Below, one piece after another: positions 16,986-25,967 of a stretch of 64,000 nt of DNA. How positions within the stretch are numbered: the first letter of the stretch is position 1; every line of letters starts with the position of its first letter. The stretch is from assembly GCF_000738775.1 (NCBI RefSeq), contig NZ_JPOC01000020.1, positions 1-64,000 of the forward strand, given 5' to 3'. The notes under the pieces were generated by a model. The model was not told the DNA's origin. It made no database searches and saw only the letters and a program-made list of their open reading frames with translations. The stretch comes from Prescottella defluvii. Its GTDB lineage: Bacteria; Actinomycetota; Actinomycetes; Mycobacteriales; Mycobacteriaceae. The position numbers and the translations under genes are program-made.

Positions 16986-17293
16986 CTCTCGAAACAGCCG
17001 TCCGTGAAACGCTCCCGGTCGAGTTCGCCGACCTGGATGACGCCGCCGTCGTACCAGACCTGACTGCGCGCGGACAGGTCCGCGCCCTGCCGGCACCACA
17101 GCTGCAACTGCTCGTCCGTCGGGTCGACCGACTGCTGCTGCAGATACATGACCGCCTGGCTGGCGCCGTACTCGCGTCCGGCCGTCACCGAGGGGGCGCC
17201 GGAGAACGTGAATCCGCCGGCCGCGAGGCCGACCGCGGCGAGGAGGGTGCCCGCTCCGAGGGTCGCCCACCAGTCGGTTCGGCACCCGGTCAT
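16964..17293 (-). CDS. Hypothetical exported or membrane-anchored protein
   Basis: A 109-residue protein with one N-terminal hydrophobic segment (LGAGTLLAAVGLAAGGFTFS) followed by a small extracytoplasmic domain with two cysteines, in LWCRQGADL and TDGCFESYRDG, which may form a disulfide. No known family is recognised. The C-terminus overlaps the convergent acyltransferase gene. Confidence 0.6.
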   Translation of the reverse strand: MTGCRTDWWATLGAGTLLAAVGLAAGGFTFSGAPSVTAGREYGASQAVMYLQQQSVDPTDEQLQLWCRQGADLSARSQVWYDGGVIQVGELDRERFTDGCFESYRDGVR

Positions 17294-17363
17294 GCGCAGA
17301 TGCTAGTGCGGCAATGCTCGGAATGTCCTCGTTCTCCGGGTTTTTGCGTGGCAGGCTGGCGTG

Positions 17364-17717
17364 ATGGACACGAACATGGCCTCGTTCCTCGCGGCCCTCG
17401 ACGAGCTGATCCGCCGGGCCCCGCTCCGGATCGACCGTCCCCGTGGCAGTGCACACCCGCGGTTCCCCGAGGTGGTCTATCCCCTCGACTACGGGTTCCT
17501 CGAGGACACCGGCGGCGGTGACGCCGAGGGCGTCGACGTGTTTCGCGGTTCCGCCGCGGGCGCCGGACTGGTGGGAGTCGCGCTCACCGCGGATCTGACG
17601 AAGCGGGACGTCGAGGTCAAGCTGTTGCTGGACTGTTCGGCCGCCGAGATCGACACCGTCGAGCACTTCCTGCACGAGCGTCTGCGCCTGAATTCGGCCG
17701 TGATCCGCCGCACCTGA
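17364..17717 (+). CDS. Short inorganic pyrophosphatase-like protein
   Basis: A 117-118 residue protein similar to part of family I inorganic pyrophosphatases: VVYPLDYGFLEDT corresponds to the YPxNYGF core and GDAEGVDVFRG to the GDGDPLDV metal-binding motif. It is shorter than normal (about 165-175 aa) and one of the three metal-binding aspartates is replaced by glutamate; the lysine-rich catalytic segment is only partly recognisable. It may be a divergent or inactive member. GTG at 17361 is an alternative start. Confidence 0.65.
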   Translation: MDTNMASFLAALDELIRRAPLRIDRPRGSAHPRFPEVVYPLDYGFLEDTGGGDAEGVDVFRGSAAGAGLVGVALTADLTKRDVEVKLLLDCSAAEIDTVEHFLHERLRLNSAVIRRT

Positions 17718-17763
17718 CGGTCGGGTCGCCCGTTACGCCCGGCGTTCCCGTTCGTGCCAGCAT

Positions 17764-18150
17764 GTGGGCATGACATTTCTGATACGCCTGGTGATCAACG
17801 CGGTCGCCATCTGGCTGGCCGCGCAGTGGGTGAGCGGCATCACGATCGCCGACTCGGGCGAGGGCACCGGCAGCGACGTGCTGATCATTCTCGGCATCGC
17901 ATTGTTGTTCACCGTCGTGAACACGTTCGTGAAGCCGATCGTGAAACTGCTGTCGCTGCCGCTGCTGATCCTCACACTGGGCCTGTTCACCGTCGTGATC
18001 AACGCGCTGATGCTGATGCTCACGTCCTGGATCAGTTCGCAGACCGAGTGGGGCCTGAGTGTCGACGGTTTCTGGACCGCGGTGTGGGGCGCGCTGATCA
18101 TCTCGCTGGTGAACGTCGTGCTCAGTGCGCTGGTCCCGGACCGGAAGTGA
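17764..18150 (+). CDS. PF04020-type 4-TM membrane protein (annotated as phage holin family)
   Basis: A 126-128 residue protein with four membrane segments: FLIRLVINAVAIWLAAQWV, VLIILGIALLFTVVNTFV, LPLLILTLGLFTVVINALML and FWTAVWGALIISLVNVVLSA. The motifs NTFVKPIVKLLSLPL and TLGLFT are typical of the PF04020 family, common in actinobacterial chromosomes. Despite the holin-family name there is no sign of a prophage here. ATG at 17770 is an equally good start. Confidence 0.8.
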   Translation: MGMTFLIRLVINAVAIWLAAQWVSGITIADSGEGTGSDVLIILGIALLFTVVNTFVKPIVKLLSLPLLILTLGLFTVVINALMLMLTSWISSQTEWGLSVDGFWTAVWGALIISLVNVVLSALVPDRK

Positions 18151-18179
18151 CCTGACCGGGACGGCTGAGCCCGGCCGGG

Positions 18180-19049
18180 TCAGCCGAGCCCGAGCGCGAG
18201 TCCGGTCGCCGTGGCCCACACCAGCATCGACAGGCCGGTGACCGCGAGCGCCGGAATCAGTGCCGGTCCGTGGCCACCGCCGCGGACCGGCGCGTTCGCC
18301 TTGACGGCCAGGGGAAGTGCGAGCAGGCCGACGAGCGCCCACGGCGTTCGGGCGACGAGCGCGAGCGTCACCACGAACGGCACGACCAGCAGCACCAGGT
18401 GCAGCGTGCGGGTGCGGGCGTCCCCCAGTTTCACTGCGAGGGTGATCTTCCCGGACTCGGTGTCGGTGGGGATGTCGCGCAGATTGTTCGCCACCAGCAC
18501 CGCACTCGAGTACGACCCCACCGCGATCGCGGCCAGCAGTCCCGCCCAGTCGACGCGCCCGGCCTGCACGAACTCGGTGCCGAGCACCGCCACGAGACCG
18601 AAGAACACGAACACGGCGATCTCACCGAAACCGCTGTAGCCGTAAGGCTTCTTGCCGCCGGTGTAGTACCAGGCGCCCAGGATGCAGACCGCGCCGATCA
18701 GGATCAGCCACCACGCCGAGACCAGCGCGAGGGCGATGCCGGCGACGGCGGCTACCGCGAAACAACCCAGCGCGGCGCCCTTGACCGCGGCGGGTGAGGC
18801 CAGCCCGGACCCGACGAGGCGCAGCGGCCCCACCCGCTCGTCGTCGGTCCCGCGGATGCCGTCCGAGTAGTCGTTGGCGAAGTTGACGCCGACGATCAGC
18901 GCCAGCGAGACCAGCAGCGCCAGCAGCGCCTTCCACCACACCGCGCCGTCGAGGGACGCCGCGGCGCCCGTACCGGCGAACACGGGAGCGATCGCGTTGG
19001 GCAGGGTGCGCGGTCGGGCGCCCTCGATCCACTGGGACACAGAAGCCAT
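18180..19049 (-). CDS. menA: 1,4-dihydroxy-2-naphthoate polyprenyltransferase
   Basis: Integral membrane prenyltransferase that attaches the polyprenyl chain to 1,4-dihydroxy-2-naphthoate in menaquinone synthesis. The 289-residue protein has about eight membrane segments and the aspartate-rich motif [15 protein letters not shown] near residue 65; the second active-site loop holds [20 protein letters not shown]. It is transcribed away from the large regulator, and its relatives menE, menB, menC, menD, menG and menJ lie within the next 23 kb. Confidence 0.95.
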   Translation of the reverse strand: MASVSQWIEGARPRTLPNAIAPVFAGTGAAASLDGAVWWKALLALLVSLALIVGVNFANDYSDGIRGTDDERVGPLRLVGSGLASPAAVKGAALGCFAVAAVAGIALALVSAWWLILIGAVCILGAWYYTGGKKPYGYSGFGEIAVFVFFGLVAVLGTEFVQAGRVDWAGLLAAIAVGSYSSAVLVANNLRDIPTDTESGKITLAVKLGDARTRTLHLVLLVVPFVVTLALVARTPWALVGLLALPLAVKANAPVRGGGHGPALIPALAVTGLSMLVWATATGLALGLG

Positions 19050-19104
19050 GTGTCGATCCTTTCACCCTCGTCGGATCGTGTGGCCGCACGGTCCGGTACT
19101 CCCA

Positions 19105-19110
19105 TAGGCT
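19105..19110 (+). promoter_or_regulatory. -10 box of the BTAD regulator gene
   Basis: TAGGCT ends eight bases before the in-frame GTG at 19119, which supports that start over the first open codon at 19050, directly against menA. Confidence 0.35.
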
Positions 19111-19118
19111 TGTCGCCG

Positions 19119-22100
19119 GTGCAAACCGTGACGAGCGATCCCCAGTCCCCGGCACCCACGGAGCCGCCCGTCGAGGTGGCGCTGTTGGGTGGCGTCGCCA
19201 CACGCCGCGACGGTGTCCTGGTTCCGTTGCCCGGGCCGCGTGCCCGCGCGCTGCTGGCGGCGCTCGCGCGACGCCCCGGACACAGCCGCAGTGCCGCAGC
19301 GCTCGTCGAGGATGTCTGGGGCGAGACGCCGCCGAAGTCCCCGGCCAACGCCCTGCACACACAGATCTCCCGGCTGCGTTCGGCGTTGCCGGACGGGGCG
19401 ATCGAGGCCGGCCCCGCCGGCTACCGGTTGGCTCTCGCGCCGGAGCAGGTCGACCTGGCGCGGGCTCGTCTGCTCGCGCGGGAGGCCGGGCGAGCTCACG
19501 CGGACGGGGACCATCGGGGCGCGCTCGACGCGGTGCGGCGGGCCCGGGCCCTGTGGCGCGGCGAACCGGGCGCGGACCTTCCCGGCGGCGACCTCGCCGA
19601 CGACCTGGCCACCGAGGCCGCGGCACATCGCGGCGCGCTCGAAGCCGTCGAACTGGCGGCGCTGCTGGCGTCCGGCGAGTACACGGCCGCGCTGCCGATC
19701 GCCCGCGCCGCGGCCGGCACGGCCCCGCTCGACGAGGGTGCGCACGCGCTGCTCATGGAGTGCCTGCACGGCTCGGGCCGGTCGGCGGAGGCGCTCGAGG
19801 TGTTCGCGAGGTTGCGTGGCCGGTTGGCCGATCGTCTGGGCGTCGATCCGTCGGCCCGGCTCGTCGACCTCAACGCCGCCATTCTGCGGGGTGATCGGGA
19901 CGATCGTCCGGCGGCGCGGGCGGGGTCGCCCGGCGCCCCGGAGACCGCGGACCCGTCGGAGACCGCAACACGGATGCTGCCCAACGTGATCGGGCTCCGC
20001 GCCGCGCCCAATCCGCTGCTCGGCCGGACTGCCGATCTGGCGGCGCTGGAACTGTTGCTGACGTCGTCGCGGGTGGTGACGGTCCTGGGACCCGGCGGCA
20101 CCGGCAAGACACGGGTGGCGCACGCGGTGGGAGCCGAGGTCTCGGGCCGGATGCCGGTCGCGCTGGTCGAACTCGCGCCGCTACGCAGCGGTGAGGACCT
20201 GATCGCCGCGATCAGCGGCACCCTCGGCCTCAGCGAGGCCGACCTCACGCCGGGAGCGCTCACCCGCACCCGGATCCACGACGCGCGCCAGCGGCTGCGT
20301 GACGCGCTGTCGTCCCGGCCGTCGCTGCTGATCCTCGACAACTGTGAGCACCTCGTCGACGACGTCGCCGACGTGGTGTCCGACCTGATCGCCGCGAGCC
20401 CGCACCTCGCGGTCCTCGCCACCAGCCGGTCGCCGCTGTCGATCACCGCAGAGGCGGTGTATCCGTTGCCACCCTTGGCGATCGACGACGACGGTTCGCC
20501 CGCCACCGAACTGTTCCGGGCACGCGCGCTGGCGGTGCGCCCCTCGGTACGTCTGGACGACGGTGAGGTCGAGCGCCTGTGCCGGACCCTGGACGGCCTG
20601 CCGCTCGCGATCGAACTCGCGGCCGCGCGGGTGCGCACGCTCACCGTCGAGGAGATCAACACCCGACTGGTGGACCGGTTCACGCTGCTGCGCTCGGGGG
20701 ACCGTACGTCGCCGGAACGACATCGCACGCTCCGCGCGGTGATCGACTGGAGCTGGAACCTGCTCGAGGAACCGGAGCGGGCGGCGCTGCGCCGGATGTG
20801 CCGGTTCCCGGCCGGTTTCACGTCGGACGCCGCGATCGCCGTGGCGCGGTGGGGTGCGGTCGACGATGTCGCGGACGCTCTCGAAGGCCTGGTGAACCAG
20901 TCGATGCTGTCGGTCGTCGAACCGCCCGACGGCGCCGACTCCGTGGGGCTGCGCTACCACATGCTCGAGACCGTGCGGGAGTTCGGCGAGGAGCAGTCCG
21001 ATGCCGACGAGGCTGCCGAGGTGCGGCGCCGAACGGTCGACTGGGCGGACGCATTCGCGCGAGCCACCTTCCACGACTTCATGTCGGGGCGGCAGATCGC
21101 GGCGGCGCACCGGATGGAGGCCGAGCACGACAACCTGCTCGCGGTGCTCCGATACGCCCTGTCGGAGAGACTGGTCCGGACCGTCTTCACGGTGTTCCCG
21201 GTGCTCGGGGGTATGTGGTCCCTGCGGGGCGCGCACTCCGAGGTGTTCGCGTGGGCGCCGAGGGTACTCGAGCTCGACGATTCCGGGCTCGCCCCCGAGG
21301 ACGTACCCGGCGACCTCCTGACGGCGGCCTACGTGCTGGCCGGCGCTCACGTGGCGATGGGCGGCGATCTGCGTGGCCTCGCGGTCGCCCGCACACGCCT
21401 GCGGCGACTGCTCGCCACCCGAACCGACATCAGCGAGTCGTCGCGGGTGAACGCCACACTGCTGCTGGTGCCGGGCTCGGGGCGCGGCCTGGCGCGGGCG
21501 CTCGCCAGAGCGGTGCGCTCGGCCGATCCCGCGGCGCGCAGCGCCGGACTGGTTGCGCGCTCCAACCTGCGGGAGAACAACGGCGACCTGTTCGGCTCGG
21601 AGTCCGACGCCCGGCGGGCCCTCGACCTGGCCGAGGAGCTGAACGACTCGTGGGGTCTGGCGATGGTGTGCCAGCACCTGGGCAGCCTGTACTCCCAGTC
21701 CGCCCGCTACACCGAGGCGGTCGAGTTCTACCGGCGTTCCGCCGACGGACTGTGGGAGATGCACCTGTACGACGAGAGCCTGCAGGTGCGCGGGTTCATG
21801 GTGGCCGCGTTGATCGGTGCCGGCCGGATCGCCGACGCCCGCGTCGAACTGGCCGCGCTCGTGCCGATGCACGCGAGTGCTTCGAGCGCCGCCGCGAGCA
21901 GCGATCACGACGCCTACAACCAGGCGTCGTTGTCGGCGAGCACGGCCGAGGCGGATCTGGCCGTCGGAGCCGTGGATCGGGGCCTGGCCGAGTATCGGCG
22001 TGCGGCCGGGCACGCCGGTGGTCTCGCGGGCGAGTTTCCCGCCGACCCCATGGAGGTCATGGTGGCGTCGGCGGCCGTGGATGCGCACGTGCTCGCGGGG

Positions 22101-22454
22101 CGCCCGGAACCGGTCGTGGATCTGGCGCTTCGGCTCGAAGCCGTCGCAATCGAGCGCCTCGGGGCCAACGGGTATCCGGACCTTCCCCAGACCGGGGCGG
22201 TCGCGTGCGCTGTCGGAGGATTCCGCATCGTCACCGGACGTGACGTCGAGCGGGCGGTGCGATTGCTGGCACTGGCGACGAAAGCCAATGCCCGCCAGGA
22301 CTATCCGTCGATGCGTCTGGATCGCCACCTCGCCGTGGCGCGGAGGACCCTCGGTGAGGACGCCGTCGCGGCGGCGCTGGCGTCCGTGGATCGGACGTCG
22401 CGCGCCGCCGCGCGCCGCGAGATACTCGAGATCCTCGCCGCTCTGGAATCGTGA
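19119..22454 (+). CDS. BTAD/NB-ARC/TPR large transcriptional regulator (AfsR/SARP-like)
   Basis: A multidomain regulator of about 1,111 residues. Order: an OmpR-like winged helix (residues about 10-90), a bacterial transcriptional activation domain (about 95-245, with ALDAVRRARALWRGEPGADL), an NB-ARC-type ATPase with Walker A GPGGTGKT near 323 and Walker B LLILDNCEHL near 402, a winged-helix part with RAVIDWSWNLLEEPERAALR, and a C-terminal helical repeat region. Relatives such as AfsR activate secondary metabolism, but no such cluster is next to it. Target genes are unknown. It is divergent from menA, with 69 bp between the starts used here. Confidence 0.88.
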   Translation: MQTVTSDPQSPAPTEPPVEVALLGGVATRRDGVLVPLPGPRARALLAALARRPGHSRSAAALVEDVWGETPPKSPANALHTQISRLRSALPDGAIEAGPAGYRLALAPEQVDLARARLLAREAGRAHADGDHRGALDAVRRARALWRGEPGADLPGGDLADDLATEAAAHRGALEAVELAALLASGEYTAALPIARAAAGTAPLDEGAHALLMECLHGSGRSAEALEVFARLRGRLADRLGVDPSARLVDLNAAILRGDRDDRPAARAGSPGAPETADPSETATRMLPNVIGLRAAPNPLLGRTADLAALELLLTSSRVVTVLGPGGTGKTRVAHAVGAEVSGRMPVALVELAPLRSGEDLIAAISGTLGLSEADLTPGALTRTRIHDARQRLRDALSSRPSLLILDNCEHLVDDVADVVSDLIAASPHLAVLATSRSPLSITAEAVYPLPPLAIDDDGSPATELFRARALAVRPSVRLDDGEVERLCRTLDGLPLAIELAAARVRTLTVEEINTRLVDRFTLLRSGDRTSPERHRTLRAVIDWSWNLLEEPERAALRRMCRFPAGFTSDAAIAVARWGAVDDVADALEGLVNQSMLSVVEPPDGADSVGLRYHMLETVREFGEEQSDADEAAEVRRRTVDWADAFARATFHDFMSGRQIAAAHRMEAEHDNLLAVLRYALSERLVRTVFTVFPVLGGMWSLRGAHSEVFAWAPRVLELDDSGLAPEDVPGDLLTAAYVLAGAHVAMGGDLRGLAVARTRLRRLLATRTDISESSRVNATLLLVPGSGRGLARALARAVRSADPAARSAGLVARSNLRENNGDLFGSESDARRALDLAEELNDSWGLAMVCQHLGSLYSQSARYTEAVEFYRRSADGLWEMHLYDESLQVRGFMVAALIGAGRIADARVELAALVPMHASASSAAASSDHDAYNQASLSASTAEADLAVGAVDRGLAEYRRAAGHAGGLAGEFPADPMEVMVASAAVDAHVLAGRPEPVVDLALRLEAVAIERLGANGYPDLPQTGAVACAVGGFRIVTGRDVERAVRLLALATKANARQDYPSMRLDRHLAVARRTLGEDAVAAALASVDRTSRAAARREILEILAALES

Positions 22455-22457
22455 ACG

Positions 22458-23288
22458 TCACGTCCTGCGCATGTAGGTCCGTACCGTGAGCGGGGCCATG
22501 ATCGCGACGATCGATGCGGCACCGAGCAGTGCCCACACCGCGTGGATTCCGAAGTGGCCGTCGTTGGCGAGCTCGCGGACCGCGGTCACCAGGTGCGAGA
22601 CGGGGTTGACGTTCACGAACGCCTGCATCCACCCCGGCATCGTGTCGGCGGGCACGAACGCGTTCGACATGAACGTGAGCGGGAACAGGATCATCATCGA
22701 GACGCCCTGGACGGCAGAAGCCTTGCGCATCAGCACACCCATCAGTGCGAAGATCCAGCTGATCGCGAACGCGCACACCATGATCAGCAGTGCGGCACAG
22801 ACGACGCCGACGACCCCGCCGCTGGGCCGGTAGCCCATCGCGATACCGACGACGATCGTGATGGTCGTCGCGATGGCGTACCGGACGACGTCCGCGAGCA
22901 GGGCCCCGGACAGCGGTGCGACGCGCGCGATCGGCAGCGACTTGAACCGGTCGAAGACACCCTTGTCCATGTCCTCCCGCAACTGGGTGCCCGTCACGAT
23001 CGACGCCGTGATGACGGTCTGCACCAGGATGCCCGGAATGATGATCGGCAGGTACGACTTCACGTCCCCCGAGATCGCGCCACCGAAGATGTACGTGAAC
23101 ATGAACGTGAAGATCACCGGCTGGATCACCACGTCGAACAACTGCTCGGGATTGTGTTTGATCTTCAGGATGCCGCGGTAGGCCATCGTGACGGTGTGGG
23201 CAATCGCGTCCCGGAGCCCGATACGTTCGGTGACTTCGAACGTCCGGGTGTCGTGTTCGCGCGCGGGGGAGGTGATGGTGGTGGTCAT
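22458..23288 (-). CDS. ABC transporter permease, DrrB-like
   Basis: A 276-residue ABC-2 type permease with six membrane segments and the central signature GILVQTVITASIVTGTQL followed by DMDKGVFDRFKSLPIARV. This is the DrrB/daunorubicin exporter family. Its ATG overlaps the stop of the ATPase gene (ATGA), so the two are coupled. Substrate unknown; such pairs export drugs or lipids in actinobacteria. Confidence 0.9.
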   Translation of the reverse strand: MTTTITSPAREHDTRTFEVTERIGLRDAIAHTVTMAYRGILKIKHNPEQLFDVVIQPVIFTFMFTYIFGGAISGDVKSYLPIIIPGILVQTVITASIVTGTQLREDMDKGVFDRFKSLPIARVAPLSGALLADVVRYAIATTITIVVGIAMGYRPSGGVVGVVCAALLIMVCAFAISWIFALMGVLMRKASAVQGVSMMILFPLTFMSNAFVPADTMPGWMQAFVNVNPVSHLVTAVRELANDGHFGIHAVWALLGAASIVAIMAPLTVRTYMRRT

Positions 23289-24259
23289 GCGGCGTCCCCT
23301 TCGGACTCGGCGGTGTCGTGCCCGGTGATGGTGAGGAAGACCTCGTCGAGACTCGGCTTCGACACGGTGATCTCGTCCACCGCGATCGACCGATCGCGCA
23401 GGCGCACCAGCAGGTCCGCGGTGATCGTCGGGTCGGTCAGCGGTGCGGTGATGCGTCCGGACTCCGGCGTGACGGCGGCCTCGATGCCGAGCATCGTGGA
23501 GATCACGGACCGGGCCTCGTCGGTGCGGCCCCGATCGGCGAGCGTCAGCTGCAGCGCGGACACCCCGACCGACGCCTTGAGTTCGTCGGCGGTGCCGTCG
23601 GCGATCACGCGCCCACGGTCGATCACCGCGATCCGGTCCGCCAGTTGGTCGGCCTCGTCGAGGTACTGCGTGGTGAGCAGTACCGTCGATCCGTCGGCGA
23701 CGAGCCGGCGGATCGTCTCCCACATCTGTGCTCGGGTGCGCGGGTCGAGTCCCGTGGTGGGCTCGTCGAGGAACAACAGTGGAGGACGGGCGATCAGGCT
23801 GGCGGCGAGGTCGAGGCGTCGGCGCATTCCGCCGGAGAAGTTCTTCAGCGGCTTGGACGCCGCTTCGGTGAGTCCGAACTCCTCGAGGAGCTCGACGGCC
23901 TTGCGCTTCGCCTCGGTCCGGCCGAGGCCGAGCAGTCGCGAGAAGATCACGAGATTCTCTGTGGCGGTGAGGTCTTCGTCCACCGACGCGTACTGGCCGG
24001 TGACACCGACGAGGGATCGGACGGCCGTCGCTTCACGGACGACGTCCCGGCCGAAGACGCGGGCCTCGCCGCCGTCGGGACGCAGCAGGGTTGCGAGCAT
24101 CCGGACGGTCGTCGTCTTGCCGGCGCCGTTGGGCCCGAGCACGCCGTACACCGAGCCGGTCGGCACGGTGAGGCTGACGCCGTCCACCGCACGCTGCTGT
24201 CCGAAGGTCTTGACGAGCCCGACGGCCTCGATGGCCGGGGGTGAGGTATCGAGGTTCAT
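23285..24259 (-). CDS. ABC transporter ATP-binding protein, DrrA-like
   Basis: A 324-residue ATPase: Walker A GPNGAGKTTTVRML near residue 42, Q-loop VTGQYASVDEDLTATENL, signature NFSGGMRRRLDLAASLI, Walker B LLFLDEPTTGLDPRTR, and the C-terminal extension typical of DrrA. It energises the permease encoded directly downstream. The gene starts 115 bp after the end of the secreted-protein gene at 24375, from which a hairpin separates it. Confidence 0.92.
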   Translation of the reverse strand: MNLDTSPPAIEAVGLVKTFGQQRAVDGVSLTVPTGSVYGVLGPNGAGKTTTVRMLATLLRPDGGEARVFGRDVVREATAVRSLVGVTGQYASVDEDLTATENLVIFSRLLGLGRTEAKRKAVELLEEFGLTEAASKPLKNFSGGMRRRLDLAASLIARPPLLFLDEPTTGLDPRTRAQMWETIRRLVADGSTVLLTTQYLDEADQLADRIAVIDRGRVIADGTADELKASVGVSALQLTLADRGRTDEARSVISTMLGIEAAVTPESGRITAPLTDPTITADLLVRLRDRSIAVDEITVSKPSLDEVFLTITGHDTAESEGDAA

Positions 24260-24324
24260 CGCACAACCTTGACGGAACCTTCTTGCACCGTCCTTGCGTC
24301 ACGCTTGCGTGCCCCGGACACGCC

Positions 24325-24357
24325 CCGGGCCCGCGACGCACTGCGTCGCGGGCCCGG
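24325..24357 (-). terminator. Hairpin after the secreted protein gene at 24375
   Basis: Two 16-bp perfectly complementary arms (24325-24340 and 24342-24357), GC-rich, sit 18 bp beyond the stop codon of the minus-strand gene. It separates that gene from the ABC transporter operon. No long T-run follows. Confidence 0.7.
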
Positions 24358-24374
24358 TCTTCGTGCGGGTCGAA

Positions 24375-24899
24375 CTACTTGAGCAGGCCGCCGATCAGGT
24401 CGCCGATGTTCGGGAGGAAGGTGCCGAGACTACCGGTGATCGTCCCGAGGCTGCCGAAGGTGTCACCGACGCCGACGAGGATCGGTTCGCCGAGTTCGGG
24501 AACCGGATTGGTCAGCGACACACACGCGCCGACGACGGCGTACATGCCACCGGCGAGTGCAGGCGTCGTGTACTCCTTGGTGACACCGGCGCCCACACTG
24601 TCGAGACCGCTGGTCCAGGCGACGAATCCGGGCTCGAGCAGCTTGAGCGGGTCGTCTGCCGCCTCGGGCACCTTGGCGGAGTCGATCGCGACGGCACCGC
24701 ACGTGCTCGTCGGATGGTCGACGTTGGGATTGGTGATGGAGACGGCGATCGCGTCTCCGTCGGCCGCCGCGGTCACGGTCGGTCCCGTGAAGGTGGCGGG
24801 TGCGGCGGACGCGAGTGCGGGAGCAGCGAGCAGGGCCGCCGCGGCGACGGCGGTTCCCGCAGCCAGACGGCCGACGAGCGAGGTGGAACGTGAGCGCAT
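24375..24899 (-). CDS. Secreted protein 1 of a tandem paralogous triplet
   Basis: A 174-residue protein with a Sec signal peptide (AAGTAVAAAALLAAPALASA, cleavage after ASA). The mature part has a short beta-type domain: PTVTAAADGDAIAVSITNPN, STCGAVAI, DPLKLLEPGFVAW, YAVVGACVSLTNP, then a glycine- and leucine-rich end (GSLGTFLPNIGDLIGGLLK). Two cysteines, both conserved in its two neighbours, probably form a disulfide. No known domain is recognised. Each of the three genes has its own hairpin, so they are probably separate transcripts. Confidence 0.7.
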   Translation of the reverse strand: MRSRSTSLVGRLAAGTAVAAAALLAAPALASAAPATFTGPTVTAAADGDAIAVSITNPNVDHPTSTCGAVAIDSAKVPEAADDPLKLLEPGFVAWTSGLDSVGAGVTKEYTTPALAGGMYAVVGACVSLTNPVPELGEPILVGVGDTFGSLGTITGSLGTFLPNIGDLIGGLLK

Positions 24900-24965
24900 G
24901 GTGCGGACCTTTCGGCGGTGGCCGCCTCATCACGAGACGGCCGCGGCGAGTCGATCAGGAAAGGA

Positions 24966-25012
24966 TGCGCAGCGGCCCGGGCATCCCCGACTGGTGTCCG
25001 GACCGCTGCGCA
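24966..25012 (-). terminator. Hairpin after the secreted protein gene at 25036
   Basis: Arms TGCGCAGCGGCCC and GGACCGCTGCGCA (one mismatch) begin about 24 bp after the stop of the minus-strand gene. The arms are 21 bases apart, so it is a weaker terminator than its neighbours. Confidence 0.5.
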
Positions 25013-25035
25013 CGTTCTGTGGTGCGGGTCGTCTC

Positions 25036-25587
25036 TCAGGCGGGCTGAGACGAGCCTGCCGAGATGGCCCCGATCAGTCCGTCGATGTTGCCGCCCAGGA
25101 CGAAGTCGAGGACGTTCTCGAGTGCGCCGTTCCGGAGGCTGCCGAAGATTGCGTCCTCGGGCAGGCTGACGACCTGCGGCTTGCCGAGTACCGGCGTACC
25201 TGTGGCCGAAGTGCATTCGCCGACAACGGCAAACACGCCGTCGTTGAAGTCCGGGGTCGTGAAGGACTTGGTGTCGGACGCGCCGACACGGGCGCTGTCG
25301 GAGACCTTCCAGTAGGTGAATCCGGGCTCGAAGAGCTTCGAGGGATCCGCCTCGAGTTCACTCGCGCGCGACGCGGCGAAAGCGTGGGCGCCACAGGTGA
25401 CGTCGGCGTCGCTGTTGGTGTTCGCCACCGTCACCGCGATGGTGCTGCCGGCGGCAGCAGCGGTGACCGTGGGCGCCGTGACCGCGGGAGCGGCCGATGC
25501 GAGTGCAGGGGCGGCGATGGCGGCGGCCCCGGCGATCGCGACTCCGGCGAGGCTGCGGGTGAACAGATTTCGAGTACGCACGTGCAT
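25036..25587 (-). CDS. Secreted protein 2 of a tandem paralogous triplet
   Basis: A 183-residue protein with a Sec signal peptide ending ALASAAPA. It shares with its neighbours the sequence order PTVTAAAAGSTIAVTVANTN, VTCGAHAF, DPSKLFEPGFTYW, VFAVVGECTSATG, then GSLRNGALENVLDFVLGG. The two cysteines are conserved. The ATG at 25587 is chosen because ACAGGAG lies seven bases upstream. Function unknown. A 5' leader element shared with the third gene lies 35-85 bp upstream. Confidence 0.7.
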   Translation of the reverse strand: MHVRTRNLFTRSLAGVAIAGAAAIAAPALASAAPAVTAPTVTAAAAGSTIAVTVANTNSDADVTCGAHAFAASRASELEADPSKLFEPGFTYWKVSDSARVGASDTKSFTTPDFNDGVFAVVGECTSATGTPVLGKPQVVSLPEDAIFGSLRNGALENVLDFVLGGNIDGLIGAISAGSSQPA

Positions 25588-25621
25588 GGACAACTCCTGT
25601 TGATGATGAGTGTTCTAAACA

Positions 25622-25672
25622 CGTGATCGCGGTGCCCGGCTCCCCGAAACCCAGACCCGAAACCAAGATCAC
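25622..25672 (-). promoter_or_regulatory. Conserved leader element before secreted protein 2
   Basis: Read on the minus strand, it starts GTGATCTTGGTTTCGGG and ends CACCGCGATCAC. Nearly the same sequence precedes secreted protein 3. Here a 13-bp unit with TTTCGGG is present twice. In the RNA a GGTT...AGCC hairpin can form around TCGGGG. Function unknown; it may be an RNA element or a regulator site. Confidence 0.45.
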
Positions 25673-25918
25673 TGGGGAGAAGCATCGGGCTTGGGTCAAG
25701 TTCTCGCAAGGCGAACGTTTTCGGAACGTAACGATTTTCGAGTCGTTGGTCACCGGGTTGCATCATTCGTACTGGCCGGTAATGGCGCTTGATCAGCGAG
25801 TATTCATTCAGGCCGAGGCGGTTTGGGGCTTGTGTAACAATTCCATTGCGGTAATCGGCATTCGATGAGTATTCAATTGCTTGTTCAACTATCCGAATAT
25901 CGGGGCGGTCGGTTCGCA
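25673..25918. other. AT-richer intergenic stretch, presumed promoter region
   Basis: Between the leader element of secreted protein 2 and the terminator of protein 3 lie about 245 bp that are clearly less GC-rich than the surrounding genes. I see no supported gene; a short plus-strand frame (25623-25868) has no ribosome site or domain. No clear -35/-10 pair could be fixed. Confidence 0.5.
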
Positions 25919-25951
25919 TCGGCCGGGCGGGGATTTCCCCGGCCCGGCCGA
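25919..25951 (-). terminator. Hairpin after the secreted protein gene at 25968
   Basis: Arms of about 14 bp (TCGGCCGGGC with its complement GCCCGGCCGA, extended by GGGG/CCCC) close around ATTT, 17 bp after the stop codon on the minus strand. Confidence 0.7.
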
Positions 25952-25967
25952 CGGTCCGACCCGGGTC

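Noticed and set aside
17764-18150. Prophage remnant suggested by a phage holin family match
   Set aside because: The PF04020 family is a common chromosomal membrane family in actinobacteria; no other phage gene, integrase or attachment site is nearby.
25623-25868. 81-aa plus-strand open frame in the intergenic region
   Set aside because: No ribosome site, no domain, and it overlaps the conserved leader on the other strand.
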